This document shows positions 46,932 to 61,419 of a stretch of DNA of 64,000 nucleotides, piece after piece. A program made the translations under genes and the position numbers. The stretch is from NCBI GenBank assembly GCA_964035545.1, contig CAXIUT010000183.1:434001-498000 (forward strand). The letters are read 5' to 3'. Every line of letters starts with the position of its first letter. The stretch's first letter is position 1. Source of the stretch: Bugula neritina (lineage: Eukaryota; Bryozoa; Gymnolaemata; Cheilostomatida; Bugulidae). Under the pieces are notes generated by a model, which was given only the letters and a program-made list of their open reading frames with translations, searched no databases and was not told the DNA's origin.

Positions 46932-49900
46932 TATTGAAATACACTGCAACAAACTACAACATATTGAAATACACTGCAACGCATTGAAAGACACTGCAAC
47001 ACATTGAAATATACTGCAATATACCAATATATATGGTAAACTGCTGAAATATACTTTAACACAATGAAAAATACTGCAACATACTGGAATATACTGTAAC
47101 ACACTGAAATATACTGCAACATACTGCAACAATCTGAAATACACTGTAACATACTGAAATACGCTGCAACAAACTACAACATATTGAAATACACTGCAAC
47201 ACATTGAAATATACTGCAACATACCTAAATATACGGTAATATACCGAAAAAAAAACTGTAACAGATTGAAAAATTCTGCAACATACTGAAATAAACTGCA
47301 ACACACTAAAATACACCGCAAAATACTACAACATACTGAAATACACTGTAACATATTGAAATACACTGCAACACTTTGAAATATACTGCAACATACCGAA
47401 ATATATGTTAAACTACTAAAATATACTGTAACACTTTGAAAAACAGTGCAACATACTGAAATATACTGCGACACTTTGCAATGTACTGTAACATACTGAA
47501 ACATGCTGTAGCACACTGAAATACACTGCAACTCACTGAAATATACTGCAACATATTGAAATACACTGCAACATCCTACAACATGCTAAAATACACGGTA
47601 ACATATTGAAATACAGTACAACACGTTGAAATATACTGCAACATACCGGAATATATGGTAAAGTACTGAAATATACTGTAACACACTGAAAAATACTGCA
47701 ACATACTGAAATATACTGCGACACATTGCAATATACTGCAACATACCAAAATATATGGTAAACTACTGAAATATACTTTAACACATTGAAAAATACTGCA
47801 ACATACTGAAATATACTGTAACACACTGAAATATACTGCAACATACTGAAATACACTGTAACATACTGAAATAAACTGCAACATACCAAAATATATGGTA
47901 AACTACTGAAATATACTTTAACACATTGAAAAATCCTGCAACATACTGAAATATACTGTAACACACTGAAATATACTGCAACAAACTGAAATACACTGTA
48001 ACATATTGAAATAAACTGCAACATACCAAAATATATGGTAAACTACTGAAATATACTGTAACACACTGAAAATTACTGCAACATACTGAAATATACTGTA
48101 ACACACTGAAATATACTGCAACAAACTGAAATACACTGTAACATATTGAAATAAACTGCAACATACCAAAATATATGGTAAACTACTGAAATATACTTTA
48201 ACACATTGAAAAATACTGCAACATACTAAAATATACCGTAACACACTGCAAGATACTGCAACATACCGAAATACACTGTAACATACTGAAACACACTGCA
48301 ACATACTGCATTATACTGACATACACTGGAACATATTGAAATACACTGCAACACAATGAAATATACTGCAACATACCAAAATATATGGTAAACTACTGAA
48401 ATATACTTTAACACATTGAAAAATACTGCAACATACTAAAATATACTGTAACACACTGAAATATACTGCAACATACTGAAATACACTGTAACATACTGAA
48501 ATAAACAGTAACATACTGAAATACACTGCAACATCCTACAACATACTGAATTACACTGTAACATTGTGAAATACACTGCAACACATTGAAAAATACTGCA
48601 ACATACCGAAATATACGGTAAACTATTGAATTATACTGTAACACATTGAAAAATACTGAAACACACTGAAATATACTCTGACACAATGCAATATACTGTA
48701 ACATACTGAAATATGCTGTAGCACACTGAAATACACTGCAACTCACTGAAATATACTACAACATACTGAAAAACACTGTAACATATTGAAACATACTGCA
48801 ACATACTACAACATATTGAAAGACACTGCAACACATTGAAATATACTGCAACATACCTAAAGATCCGGTAATATACTGAAATATACTGTAACACATTGAA
48901 AAATACTACAACATACTGAAATACACTGTAACATATTGAAATACACTGCAACACATTGAAATATACTGCAACCTATAGAAATATATGGTAAACTACTGAA
49001 ATATACTGTAACACATTGAAAAATACTGCAACATACTGAAACATACTGCGACACATTGCAATATACAGTAACATACTGAAACATGCTGTAGCACACTGAA
49101 ATAGACTGCAGCTCACTGAAATATACTGCAACATACTGAAATACACTGCTACATACTGAAATATACTGCAACATACTGCAACATACTGAAATACACTGTA
49201 ACATACTGAAATACACTGCAACAAACTACAACATATTGAAATACACTGCAACACATTGAAATATACTGCAACATACCTAAATATACGGTAATATACCGAA
49301 AAAAAAACTGTAACAGATTGAAAAATTCTGCAACATACTGAAATAAACTGCAACACACTGAAATACAGCGCAAAATACTACAACATACTGAAATACACTG
49401 TAACATATTGAAATACACTGCAACACTTTGAAATATACTGCAACATACCGAAATATATGGTAAACTACCAAAATATACTGTAACACTTTGAAAAATAGTG
49501 CAACACACTGAAATATACTCTGACACATTGCAATATACTGTAACATACTGAAATATGCTGTAGCACACTGAAATACATTGCAACTCACTGAAATACACTG
49601 CAACATACTGAAATACACTGTAACATATTGAAAAATACTGCAACATACTGCAACATACTGAAATACACTGCAACATATTGAAAGACACTGCAAGACAATG
49701 AAATATACTGCAACATACTGAAATATACTGTAACACACTGAAATATACTGCAACATACTGAAATACACTGCTACATACTGAAATATACTGCAACATACTG
49801 CAACATACTGAAATACACTGTAACATACTGAAATACACTGCAACAAACTACAACATATTGAAATACACTGCAACACATTGAAATATACTGCAACATACCT

Positions 49901-51073
49901 AAATATACGGTAATATAGCGGAAAAAAACTGTAACAGATTGACAAATTCTGCAACATACCGAAATATACTGCGACACATTGCAATATACTGTAACATACT
50001 GAAATATGCTCTAGCACACTGAAATACACTGCAACCCACTGAAATATACTGCAACATACGGAAATACACTGCAACACATTGAAATACACTGCAACATACC
50101 AAAATAAATGGTAAACTACTGAAATATACTTTAACACATTGAAAAATACTGCAACATACTGAAGTATACTGTAACACACTGAAATATACTGCAACATACT
50201 GAAATACACTGTAACATATTGAAACACACTGCAACAAACTACAACATATTGAAATACACTGCAACGCATTGAAAGACACTGCAACACATTGAAATATACT
50301 GCAATATACCAATATATATGGTAAACTGCTGAAATATACTTTAACACATTGAAAAATACTGCAACATACTGAAATATACTGTAACACACTGAAATATACT
50401 GCAACATACTGCAACAATCTGAAATACACTGTAACATACTGAAATACACTGCAACAAACTACAACATATTGAAATACACTGCAACACATTGAAATATACT
50501 GCAACATACCTAAATATACGGTAATATACCGAAAAAAAAACTGTAACAGATTGAAAAATTCTGCAACATACTGAAATAAACTGCTACACACTGAAATACA
50601 CCGCAAAATACTACAACATACTGAAATACACTGTAACATATTGAAATACACTGCAACACTTTGAAATATACTGCAACATACCGAAATATATGTTAAACTA
50701 CTAAAATATACTGTAACACTTTGAAAAACAGTGCAACATACTGAAATATACTGCGACACTTTGCAATGTACTGTATCATACTGAAATATGCTGTAGCACA
50801 CTGAAATACACTGCAACTCACTGAAATATACTGCAACATATTGAAATACACTGCAACATCCTACAACATGCTAAAATACACGGTAACATATTGAAATACA
50901 GTACAACACGTTGAAATATACTGCAACATACCGGAATATATGGTAAAGTACTGAAATATACTGTAACACACTGAAAAATACTGCAACATACTGAAATATA
51001 CTGCGACACATTGCAATATACTGCAACATACCAAAATATATGGTAAACTACTGAAATATACTTTAACACATTG
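46932..51073 (+). repeat. HOR family B, block repeating 20.3-24.4 kb
   Basis: Matches 20.3-22.5 kb at offset 26,667 and 22.6-24.1 kb at offset 26,687; the 20-bp change is the extra dimer near 49.8 kb. Tracts are A9 47,247, A9 49,299, A7 49,922 and A9 50,532. The 48.1-50.9 kb part recurs at 54.5-57.3 kb at offset 6,407 (6,400 + 7 tract bases). Confidence 0.82.
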
Positions 51074-54000
51074 AAAATTACTGCAACATACTGAAATATA
51101 CTGTAACACACTGAAATATACTGCAACAAACTGAAATACACTGTAACATATTGAAATAAACTGCAACATACCAAAATATATGGTAAACTACTGAAATATA
51201 CTTTAACACATTGAAAAATACTGCAACATACTAAAATATACCGTAACACACTGCAAGATACTGCAACATACCGAAATACACTGTAACATACTGAAACACA
51301 CTGCAACATACTGCATTATACTGACATACACTGGAACATATTGAAATACACTGCAACACAATGAAATATACTGCAACATACCAAAATATATGGTAAACTA
51401 CTGAAATATACTTTAACACATTGAAAAATACTGCAACATACTAAAATATACCGTAACACACTGCAAGATACTGCAACATACCGAAATACACTGTAACATA
51501 CTGAAACACACTGCAACATACTGCATTATACTGACATACACTGGAACATATTGAAATACACTGCAACACAATGAAATATACTGCAACATACCGAAATACA
51601 CTGTAACATACTGAAACACACTGCAACATACTGCATTATACTGACATACACTGGAACATATTGAAATACACTGCAACACAATGAAATATACTGCAACATA
51701 CCAAAATATATGGTAAACTACTGAAATATACTTTAACACATTGAAAAATACTGCAACATACTGAAATATACTGTAACACACTGAAATATACTGCAACATA
51801 CTGAAATACACTGTAACATACTGAAATAAACAGTAACATACTGAAATACACTGCAACCTCCTACAACATACTGAAAAACACTGTAACATTGTGAAATACA
51901 CTGCAACACATTGAAAAATACTGCAACATACCGAAATATACGGTAAACTATTGAATTATACTGTAACACATTGAAAAATACTGAAACACACTGAAATATA
52001 CTCTGACACAATGCAATATACTGTAACATACTGAAATATGCTGTAGCACACTGAAATACACTGCAACTCACTGAAATATACTACAACATACTGAAAAACA
52101 CTGTAACATATTGAAACATACTGCAACATACTACAACATATTGAAAGACACTGCAACACATTGAAATATACTGCAACATACCTAAATATCCGGTAATATA
52201 CTGAAATATACTGTAACACATTGAAAAATACTACAACATACTGAAATACACTGTAACATGTTGAAATACACTGCAACACATTGAAATATACTGCAACCTA
52301 TAGAAATATATGGTAAACTACTGAAATATACTGTAACACATTGAAAAATACTGCAACATACTGAAACATACTGCGACACATTGCAATATACAGTAACATA
52401 CTGAAACATGCTGTAGCACACTGAAATAGACTGCAGCTCACTGAAATATACTGCAACATACTGAAATACACTGCTACATACTGAAATATACTGCAACATA
52501 CTGCAACATACTGAAATACACTGTAACATACTGAAATACACTGCAACAAACTACAACATATTGAAATACACTGCAACACATTGAAATATACTGCAACATA
52601 CCTAAATATACGGTAATATACCGAAAAAAAAACTGTAACAGATTGAAAAAATCTGCAACATACTGAAATATACTGTAACACACTGAAATATACTGCAACA
52701 TACTGAAATACACTGTAACATATTGAAACACACTGCAACAAACTACAACATATTGAAATACACTGCAACGCATTGAAAGACACTGCAACACATTGAAATA
52801 TACTGCAATATACCAATATATATGGTAAACTGCTGAAATATACTTTAACACATTGAAAAATACTGCAACATACTGAAATATACTGTAACACACTGAAATA
52901 TACTGCAACATACTGCAACAATCTGAAATACACTGTAACATACTGAAATACACTCCAACAAACTACAACATATTGAAATACACTGCAACACATTGAAATA
53001 TACTGCAACATACCTAAATATACTATAATATACTGAAATATACTGTAACACATTGAAAATTACTGCAACATACTGAAATATACTGCGACACTTTGCAATG
53101 TACTGTAACATACTGAAACATGCTGTAGCACACTGAAATACACTGCAACTCACTGAAATATACTGCAACATATTGAAATACACTGCAACATCCTACAACA
53201 TGCTAAAATACACGGTAACATATTGAAATACAGTACAACACGTTGAAATATACTGCAACATACCGGAATATATGGTAAAGTACTGAAATATACTGTAACA
53301 CACTGAAAAATACTGCAACATACTGAAATATACTGCGACACATTGCAATATACTGCAACATACCAAAATATATGGTAAACTACTGAAATATACTTTAACA
53401 CATTGAAAAATACTGCAACATACTGAAATATACTGTAACACACTGAAATATACTGCAACATACTGAAATACACTGTAACATACTGAAATAAACTGCAACA
53501 TACCAAAATATATGGTAAACTACTGAAATATACTTTAACACATTGAAAAATCCTGCAACATACTAAAACATACTGTAACACACTGCAAGATACTGCAACA
53601 TACTGAAATACACTGAAACATACTGAAATAAACTGCAACATACCAAAATATATGGTAAACTACTGAAATATACTGTAACACACTGAAAATTACTGCAGCA
53701 TACTGAAATATACTGTAACACACTGAAATATACTGCAACAAACTGAAATACACTGTAACATATTGAAATAAACTGCAACATACCAAAATATATGGTAAAC
53801 TACTGAAATATACTTTAACACATTGAAAAATACTGCAACATACTAAAATATACCGTAACACACTGCAAGATACTGCAACATACCGAAATACACTGTAACA
53901 TACTGAAACACACTGCAACATACTGCATTATACTGACATACACTGGAACATATTGAAATACACTGCAACACAATGAAATATACTGCAACATACCAAAATA

Positions 54001-57000
54001 TATGGTAAACTACTGAAATATACTTTAACACATTGAAAAATACTGCAACATACTGAAATATACTGTAACACACTGAAATATACTGCAACATACTGAAATA
54101 CACTGTAACATACTGAAATAAACAGTAACATACTGAAATACACTGCAACATCCTACAACATACTGAATTACACTGTAACATTGTGAAATACACTGCAACA
54201 CATTGAAAAATACTGCAACATACCGAAATATACGGTAAACTATTGAATTATACTGTAACACATTGAAAAATACTGAAACACACTGAAATATACTCTGACA
54301 CAATGCAATATACTGTAACATACTGAAATATGCTGTAGCACACTGAAATACACTGCAACTCACTGAAATATACTACAACATACTGAAAAACACTGTGACA
54401 TATTGAAACATACTGCAACATACTACAACATATTGAAAGACACTGCAACACATTGAAATATACTGCAACATACCTAAACATCCGGTAATATACTGAAATA
54501 TACTGTAACACATTGAAAAATACTACAACATACTGAAATACACTGTAACATATTGAAATACACTGCAACATACCAAAATATATGGTAAACTATTGAAATA
54601 TACTTTAACACATTGAAAAATACTGCAACATACTAAAATATACCGTAACACACTGCAAGATACTGCAACATACCGAAATACACTGTAACATACTGAAACA
54701 CACTGCAACATACTGCATTATACTGACATACACTGGAACATATTGAAATACACTGCAACACAATGAAATATACTGCAACATACCAAAATATATGGTAAAC
54801 TACTGAAATATACTTTAACACATTGAAAAATACTGCAACATACTAAAATATACTGTAACACACTGAAATATACTGCAACATACTGAAATACACTGTAACA
54901 TACTGAAATAAACAGTAACATACTGAAATACACTGCAACATCCTACAACATACTGAATTACACTGTAACATTGTGAAATACACTGCAACACATTGAAAAA
55001 TACTGCAACATACCGAAATATACGGTAAACTATTGAATTATACTGTAACACATTGAAAAATACTGAAACACACTGAAATATACTCTGACACAATGCAATA
55101 TACTGTAACATACTGAAATATGCTGTAGCACACTGAAATACACTGCAACTCACTGAAATATACTACAACATACTGAAAAACACTGTAACATATTGAAACA
55201 TACTGCAACATACTACAACATATTGAAAGACACTGCAACACATTGAAATATACTGCAACATACCTAAAGATCCGGTAATATACTGAAATATACTGTAACA
55301 CATTGAAAAATACTACAACATACTGAAATACACTGTAACATATTGAAATACACTGCAACACATTGAAATATACTGCAACCTATAGAAATATATGGTAAAC
55401 TACTGAAATATACTGTAACACATTGAAAAATACTGCAACATACTGAAACATACTGCGACACATTGCAATACACAGTAACATACTGAAACATGCTGTAGCA
55501 CACTGAAATAGACTGCAGCTCACTGAAATATACTGCAACATACTGAAATACACTGCTACATACTGAAATATACTGCAACATACTGCAACATACTGAAATA
55601 CACTGTAACATACTGAAATACACTGCAACAAACTACAACATATTGAAATACACTGCAACACATTGAAATATACTGCAACATACCTAAATATACGGTAATA
55701 TACCGAAAAAAAAACTGTAACAGATTGAAAAATTCTGCAACATACTGAAATAAACTGCAACACACTGAAATACAGCGCAAAATACTACAACATACTGAAA
55801 TACACTGTAACATATTGAAATACACTGCAACACTTTGAAATATACTGCAACATACCGAAATATATGGTAAACTACCAAAATATACTGTAACACTTTGAAA
55901 AATAGTGCAACACACTGAAATATACTCTGACACATTGCAATATACTGTAACATACTGAAATATGCTGTAGCACACTGAAATACATTGCAACTCACTGAAA
56001 TACACTGCAACATACTGAAATACACTGTAACATATTGAAAAATACTGCAACATACTGCAACATACTGAAATACACTGCAACATATTGAAAGACACTGCAA
56101 GACAATGAAATATACTGCAACATACTGAAATATACTGTAACACACTGAAATATACTGCAACATACTGAAATACACTGCTACATACTGAAATATACTGCAA
56201 CATACTGCAACATACTGAAATACACTGTAACATACTGAAATACACTGCAACAAACTACAACATATTGAAATACACTGCAACACATTGAAATATACTGCAA
56301 CATACCTAAATATACGGTAATATAGCGGAAAAAAACTGTAACAGATTGACAAATTCTGCAACATACCGAAATATACTGCGACACATTGCAATATACTGTA
56401 ACATACTGAAATATGCTCTAGCACACAGAAATACACTGCAACCCACTGAAATATACTGCAACATACGGAAATACACTGCAACACATTGAAATACACTGCA
56501 ACATACCAAAATAAATGGTAAACTACTGAAATATACTTTAACACATTGAAAAATACTGCAACATACTGAAGTATACTGTAACAAACTGAAATATACTGCA
56601 ACATACTGAAATACACTGTAACATATTGAAACACACTGCAACAAACTACAACATATTGAAATACACTGCAACGCATTGAAAGACACTGCAACACATTGAA
56701 ATATACTGCAATATACCAATATATATGGTAAACTGCTGAAATATACTTTAACACATTGAAAAATACTGCAACATACTGAAATATACTGTAACACACTGAA
56801 ATATACTGCAACATACTGCAACAATCTGAAATACACTGTAACATACTGAAATACACTGCAACAAACTACAACATATTGAAATACACTGCAACACATTGAA
56901 ATATACTGCAACATACCTAAATATACGGTAATATACCGAAAAAAAAACTGTAACAGATTGAAAAATTCTGCAACATACTGAAATAAACTGCTACACACTG

Positions 57001-57147
57001 AAATACACCGCAAAATACTACAACATACTGAAATACACTGTAACATATTGAAATACACTGCAACACTTTGAAATATACTGCAACATACCGAAATATATGT
57101 TAAACTACTAAAATATACTGTAACACTTTGAAAAACAGTGCAACATA
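51074..57147 (+). repeat. HOR family B, 6,787-bp repeat, unit 1 (unit runs to about 57,860)
   Basis: 51.07-54.63 kb matches 57.86-61.42 kb at constant offset 6,787. Tracts A9 52,624, A9 55,706, A7 56,329 and A9 56,939 add seven bases, agreeing with 6,780 + 7. A shared private change (tactgcagca at about 53,691 and again near 60,478) and the run gaaaaaatctg after the 52,624 and 59,411 tracts confirm common descent. From 54,545 the block also copies 48.1-50.9 kb. Confidence 0.84.
51301..51680 (+). repeat. 210-bp and 110-bp tandem triplication
   Basis: The rare variant ctgcattatactgacataca starts at 51,311, 51,521 and 51,631, steps of 210 and 110 bp. The 110-bp step lacks the ataccaaaatatatggtaaac portion. 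The same triplet of steps recurs at 58,098, 58,308 and 58,418 and at 62,370, 62,580 and 62,690, exactly at the 6,787 and 4,272 offsets. Other blocks (for example near 21.6, 29.2 and 48.3 kb) have a single copy. Confidence 0.88.
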
Positions 57148-60100
57148 CTGAAATATACTGCGACACTTTGCAATGTACTGTATCATACTGAAATATGCTG
57201 TAGCACACTGAAATACACTGCAACTCACTGAAATATACTGCAACATATTGAAATACACTGCAACATCCTACAACATGCTAAAATACACGGTAACATATTG
57301 AAATACAGTACAACACGTTGAAATATACTGCAACATACCGGAATATATGGTAAAGTACTGAAATATACTGTAACACACTGAAAAATACTGCAACATACTG
57401 AAATATACTGCGACACATTGCAATATACTGCAACATACCAAAATATATGGTAAACTACTGAAATATACTTTAACACATTGAAAAATACTGCAACATAATG
57501 AAATATACTGTAACACACTGAAATATACTGCAACATACTGAAATACACTGTAACATACTGAAATAAACTGCAACATACCAAAATATATGGTAAACTACTG
57601 AAATATACTTTAACACATTGAAAAATCCTGCAACATACTAAAATATACTGTAACACACTGCAAGATACTGCAACATACTGAAATACACTGAAACATACTG
57701 AAATAAACTGCAACATACCAAAATACATGGTAAACTACTGAAATATACTGTAACACACTGAAAAATACTGCAACATACTGAAATATACTGCGACACATTG
57801 CAATATACTGCAACATACCAAAATATATGGTAAACTACTGAAATATACTTTAACACATTGAAAATTACTGCAACATACTGAAATATACTGTAACACACTG
57901 AAATATACTGCAACAAACTGAAATACACTGTAACATATTGAAATAAACTGCAACATACCAAAATATATGGTAAACTACTGAAATATACTTTAACACATTG
58001 AAAAATACTGCAACATACTAAAATATACCGTAACACACTGCAAGATACTGCAACATACCGAAATACACTGTAACATACTGAAACACACTGCAACATACTG
58101 CATTATACTGACATACACTGGAACATATTGAAATACACTGCAACACAATGAAATATACTGCAACATACCAAAATATATGGTAAACTACTGAAATATACTT
58201 TAACACATTGAAAAATACTGCAACATACTAAAATATACCGTAACACACTGCAAGATACTGCAACATACCGAAATACACTGTAACATACTGAAACACACTG
58301 CAACATACTGCATTATACTGACATACACTGGAACATATTGAAATACACTGCAACACAATGAAATATACTGCAACATACCGAAATACACTGTAACATACTG
58401 AAACACACTGCAACATACTGCATTATACTGACATACACTGGAACATATTGAAATACACTGCAACACAATGAAATATACTGCAACATACCAAAATATATGG
58501 TAAACTACTGAAATATACTTTAACACATTGAAAAATACTGCAACATACTGAAATATACTGTAACACACTGAAATATACTGCAACATACTGAAATACACTG
58601 TAACATACTGAAATAAACAGTAACATACTGAAATACACTGCAACATCCTACAACATACTGAAAAACACTGTAACATTGTGAAATACACTGCAACACATTG
58701 AAAAATACTGCAACATACCGAAATATACGGTAAACTATTGAATTATACTGTAACACATTGAAAAATACTGAAACACACTGAAATATACTCTGACACAATG
58801 CAATATACTGTAACATACTGAAATATGCTGTAGCACACTGAAATACACTGCAACTCACTGAAATATACTACAACATACTGAAAAACACTGTAACATATTG
58901 AAACATACTGCAACATACTACAACATATTGAAAGACACTGCAACACATTGAAATATACTGCAACATACCTAAATATCCGGTAATATACTGAAATATACTG
59001 TAACACATTGAAAAATACTACAACATACTGAAATACACTGTAACATGTTGAAATACACTGCAACACATTGAAATATACTGCAACCTATAGAAATATATGG
59101 TAAACTACTGAAATATACTGTAACACATTGAAAAATACTGCAACATACTGAAACATACTGCGACACATTGCAATATACAGTAACATACTGAAACATGCTG
59201 TAGCACACTGAAATAGACTGCAGCTCACTGAAATATACTGCAACATACTGAAATACACTGCTACATACTGAAATATACTGCAACATACTGCAACATACTG
59301 AAATACACTGTAACATACTGAAATACACTGCAACAAACTACAACATATTGAAATACACTGCAACACATTGAAACATACTGCAACATACCTAAATATACGG
59401 TAATATACCGAAAAAAAAACTGTAACAGATTGAAAAAATCTGCAACATACTGAAATATACTGTAACACACTGAAATATACTGCAACATACTGAAATACAC
59501 TGTAACATATTGAAACACACTGCAACAAACTACAACATATTGAAATACACTGCAACGCATTGAAAGACACTGCAACACATTGAAATATACTGCAATATAC
59601 CAATATATATGGTAAATTGCTGAAATATACTTTAACACATTGAAAAATACTGCAACATACTGAAATATACTGTAACACACTGAAATATACTGCAACATAC
59701 TGCAACAATCTGAAATACACTGTAACATACTGAAATACACTCCAACAAACTACAACATATTGAAATACACTGCAACACATTGAAATATACTGCAACATAC
59801 CTAAATATACGGTAATATACTGAAATATACTGTAACACATTGAAAATTACTGCAACATACTGAAATATACTGCGACACTTTGCAATGTACTGTAACATAC
59901 TGAAACATGCTGTAGAACACTGAAATACACTGCAACTCACTGAAATATACTGCAACATATTGAAATACACTGCAACATCCTACAACATGCTAAAATACAC
60001 GGTAACATATTGAAATACAGTACAACACGTTGAAATATACTGCAACATACCGGAATATATGGTAAAGTACTGAAATATACTGTAACACACTGAAAAATAC

Positions 60101-61419
60101 TGCAACATACTGAAATATACTGCGACACATTGCAATATACTGCAACATACCAAAATATATGGTAAACTACTGAAATATACTTTAACACATTGAAAAATAC
60201 TGCAACATACTGAAATATACTGTAACACACTGAAATATACTGCAACATACTGAAATACACTGTAACATACTGAAATAAACTGCAACATACCAAAATATAT
60301 GGTAAACTACTGAAATATACTTTAACACATTGAAAAATCCTGCAACATACTAAAACATACTGTAACACACTGCAAGATACTGCAACATACTGAAATACAC
60401 TGAAACATACTGAAATAAACTGCAACATACCAAAATATATGGTAAACTACTGAAATATACTGTAACACACTGAAAATTACTGCAGCATACTGAAATATAC
60501 TGTAACACACTGAAATATACTGCAACAAACTGAAATACACTGTAACATATTGAAATAAACTGCAACATACCAAAATATATGGTAAACTACTGAAATATAC
60601 TTTAACACATTGAAAAATACTGCAACATACTAAAATATACCGTAACACACTGCAAGATACTGCAACATACCGAAATACACTGTAACATACTGAAACACAC
60701 TGCAACATACTGCATTATACTGACATACACTGGAACATATTGAAATACACTGCAACACAATGAAATATACTGCAACATACCAAAATATATGGTAAACTAC
60801 TGAAATATACTTTAACACATTGAAAAATACTGCAACATACTGAAATATACTGTAACACACTGAAATATACTGCAACATACTGAAATACACTGTAACATAC
60901 TGAAATAAACAGTAACATACTGAAATACACTGCAACATCCTACAACATACTGAATTACACTGTAACATTGTGAAATACACTGCAACACATTGAAAAATAC
61001 TGCAACATACCGAAATATACGGTAAACTATTGAATTATACTGTAACACATTGAAAAATACTGAAACACACTGAAATATACTCTGACACAATGCAATATAC
61101 TGTAACATACTGAAATATGCTGTAGCACACTGAAATACACTGCAACTCACTGAAATATACTACAACATACTGAAAAACACTGTAACATATTGAAACATAC
61201 TGCAACATACTACAACATATTGAAAGACACTGCAACACATTGAAATATACTGCAACATACCTAAACATCCGGTAATATACTGAAATATACTGTAACACAT
61301 TGAAAAATACTACAACATACTGAAATACACTGTAACATATTGAAATACACTGCAACATACCAAAATATATGGTAAACTATTGAAATATACTTTAACACAT
61401 TGAAAAATACTGCAACATA
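57148..61419 (+). repeat. 4,272-bp tandem repeat, unit 1
   Basis: Matches the next unit at offset 4,272. One tract (A9 at 59,411) gives 4,270 + 2. Private change caacataatg at 57,491 recurs at 61,763. A 380-bp internal duplication is visible: 57,401-57,480 recurs as 57,781-57,860. This unit overlaps the end of the 6,787-bp repeat, so the two duplications are nested. Confidence 0.86.

Larger units (their letters stand above)
3492..56335 (+). repeat. A7 tract loci (16 dispersed sites)
   Basis: Sixteen sites share the context ggtaatatagcgg, seven A, then ctgtaacagattgacaaatt. The A7 runs start at 3492, 8494, 19970, 23235, 25880, 27933, 30838, 32791, 35264, 37217, 40270, 42323, 44584, 46637, 49922 and 56329. 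Each adds one base to the 10-bp register. All 16 are exactly seven A long. The site at 40,270 has a private change downstream (ctgtataagattg). Eleven of the 16 have an A8/A9 tract exactly 610 bp downstream; the others are at 390 (27933), 400 (8494) or 470 bp (32791, 37217), or have none (42323). The span given is the first to last site, not a continuous element. Confidence 0.93.
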
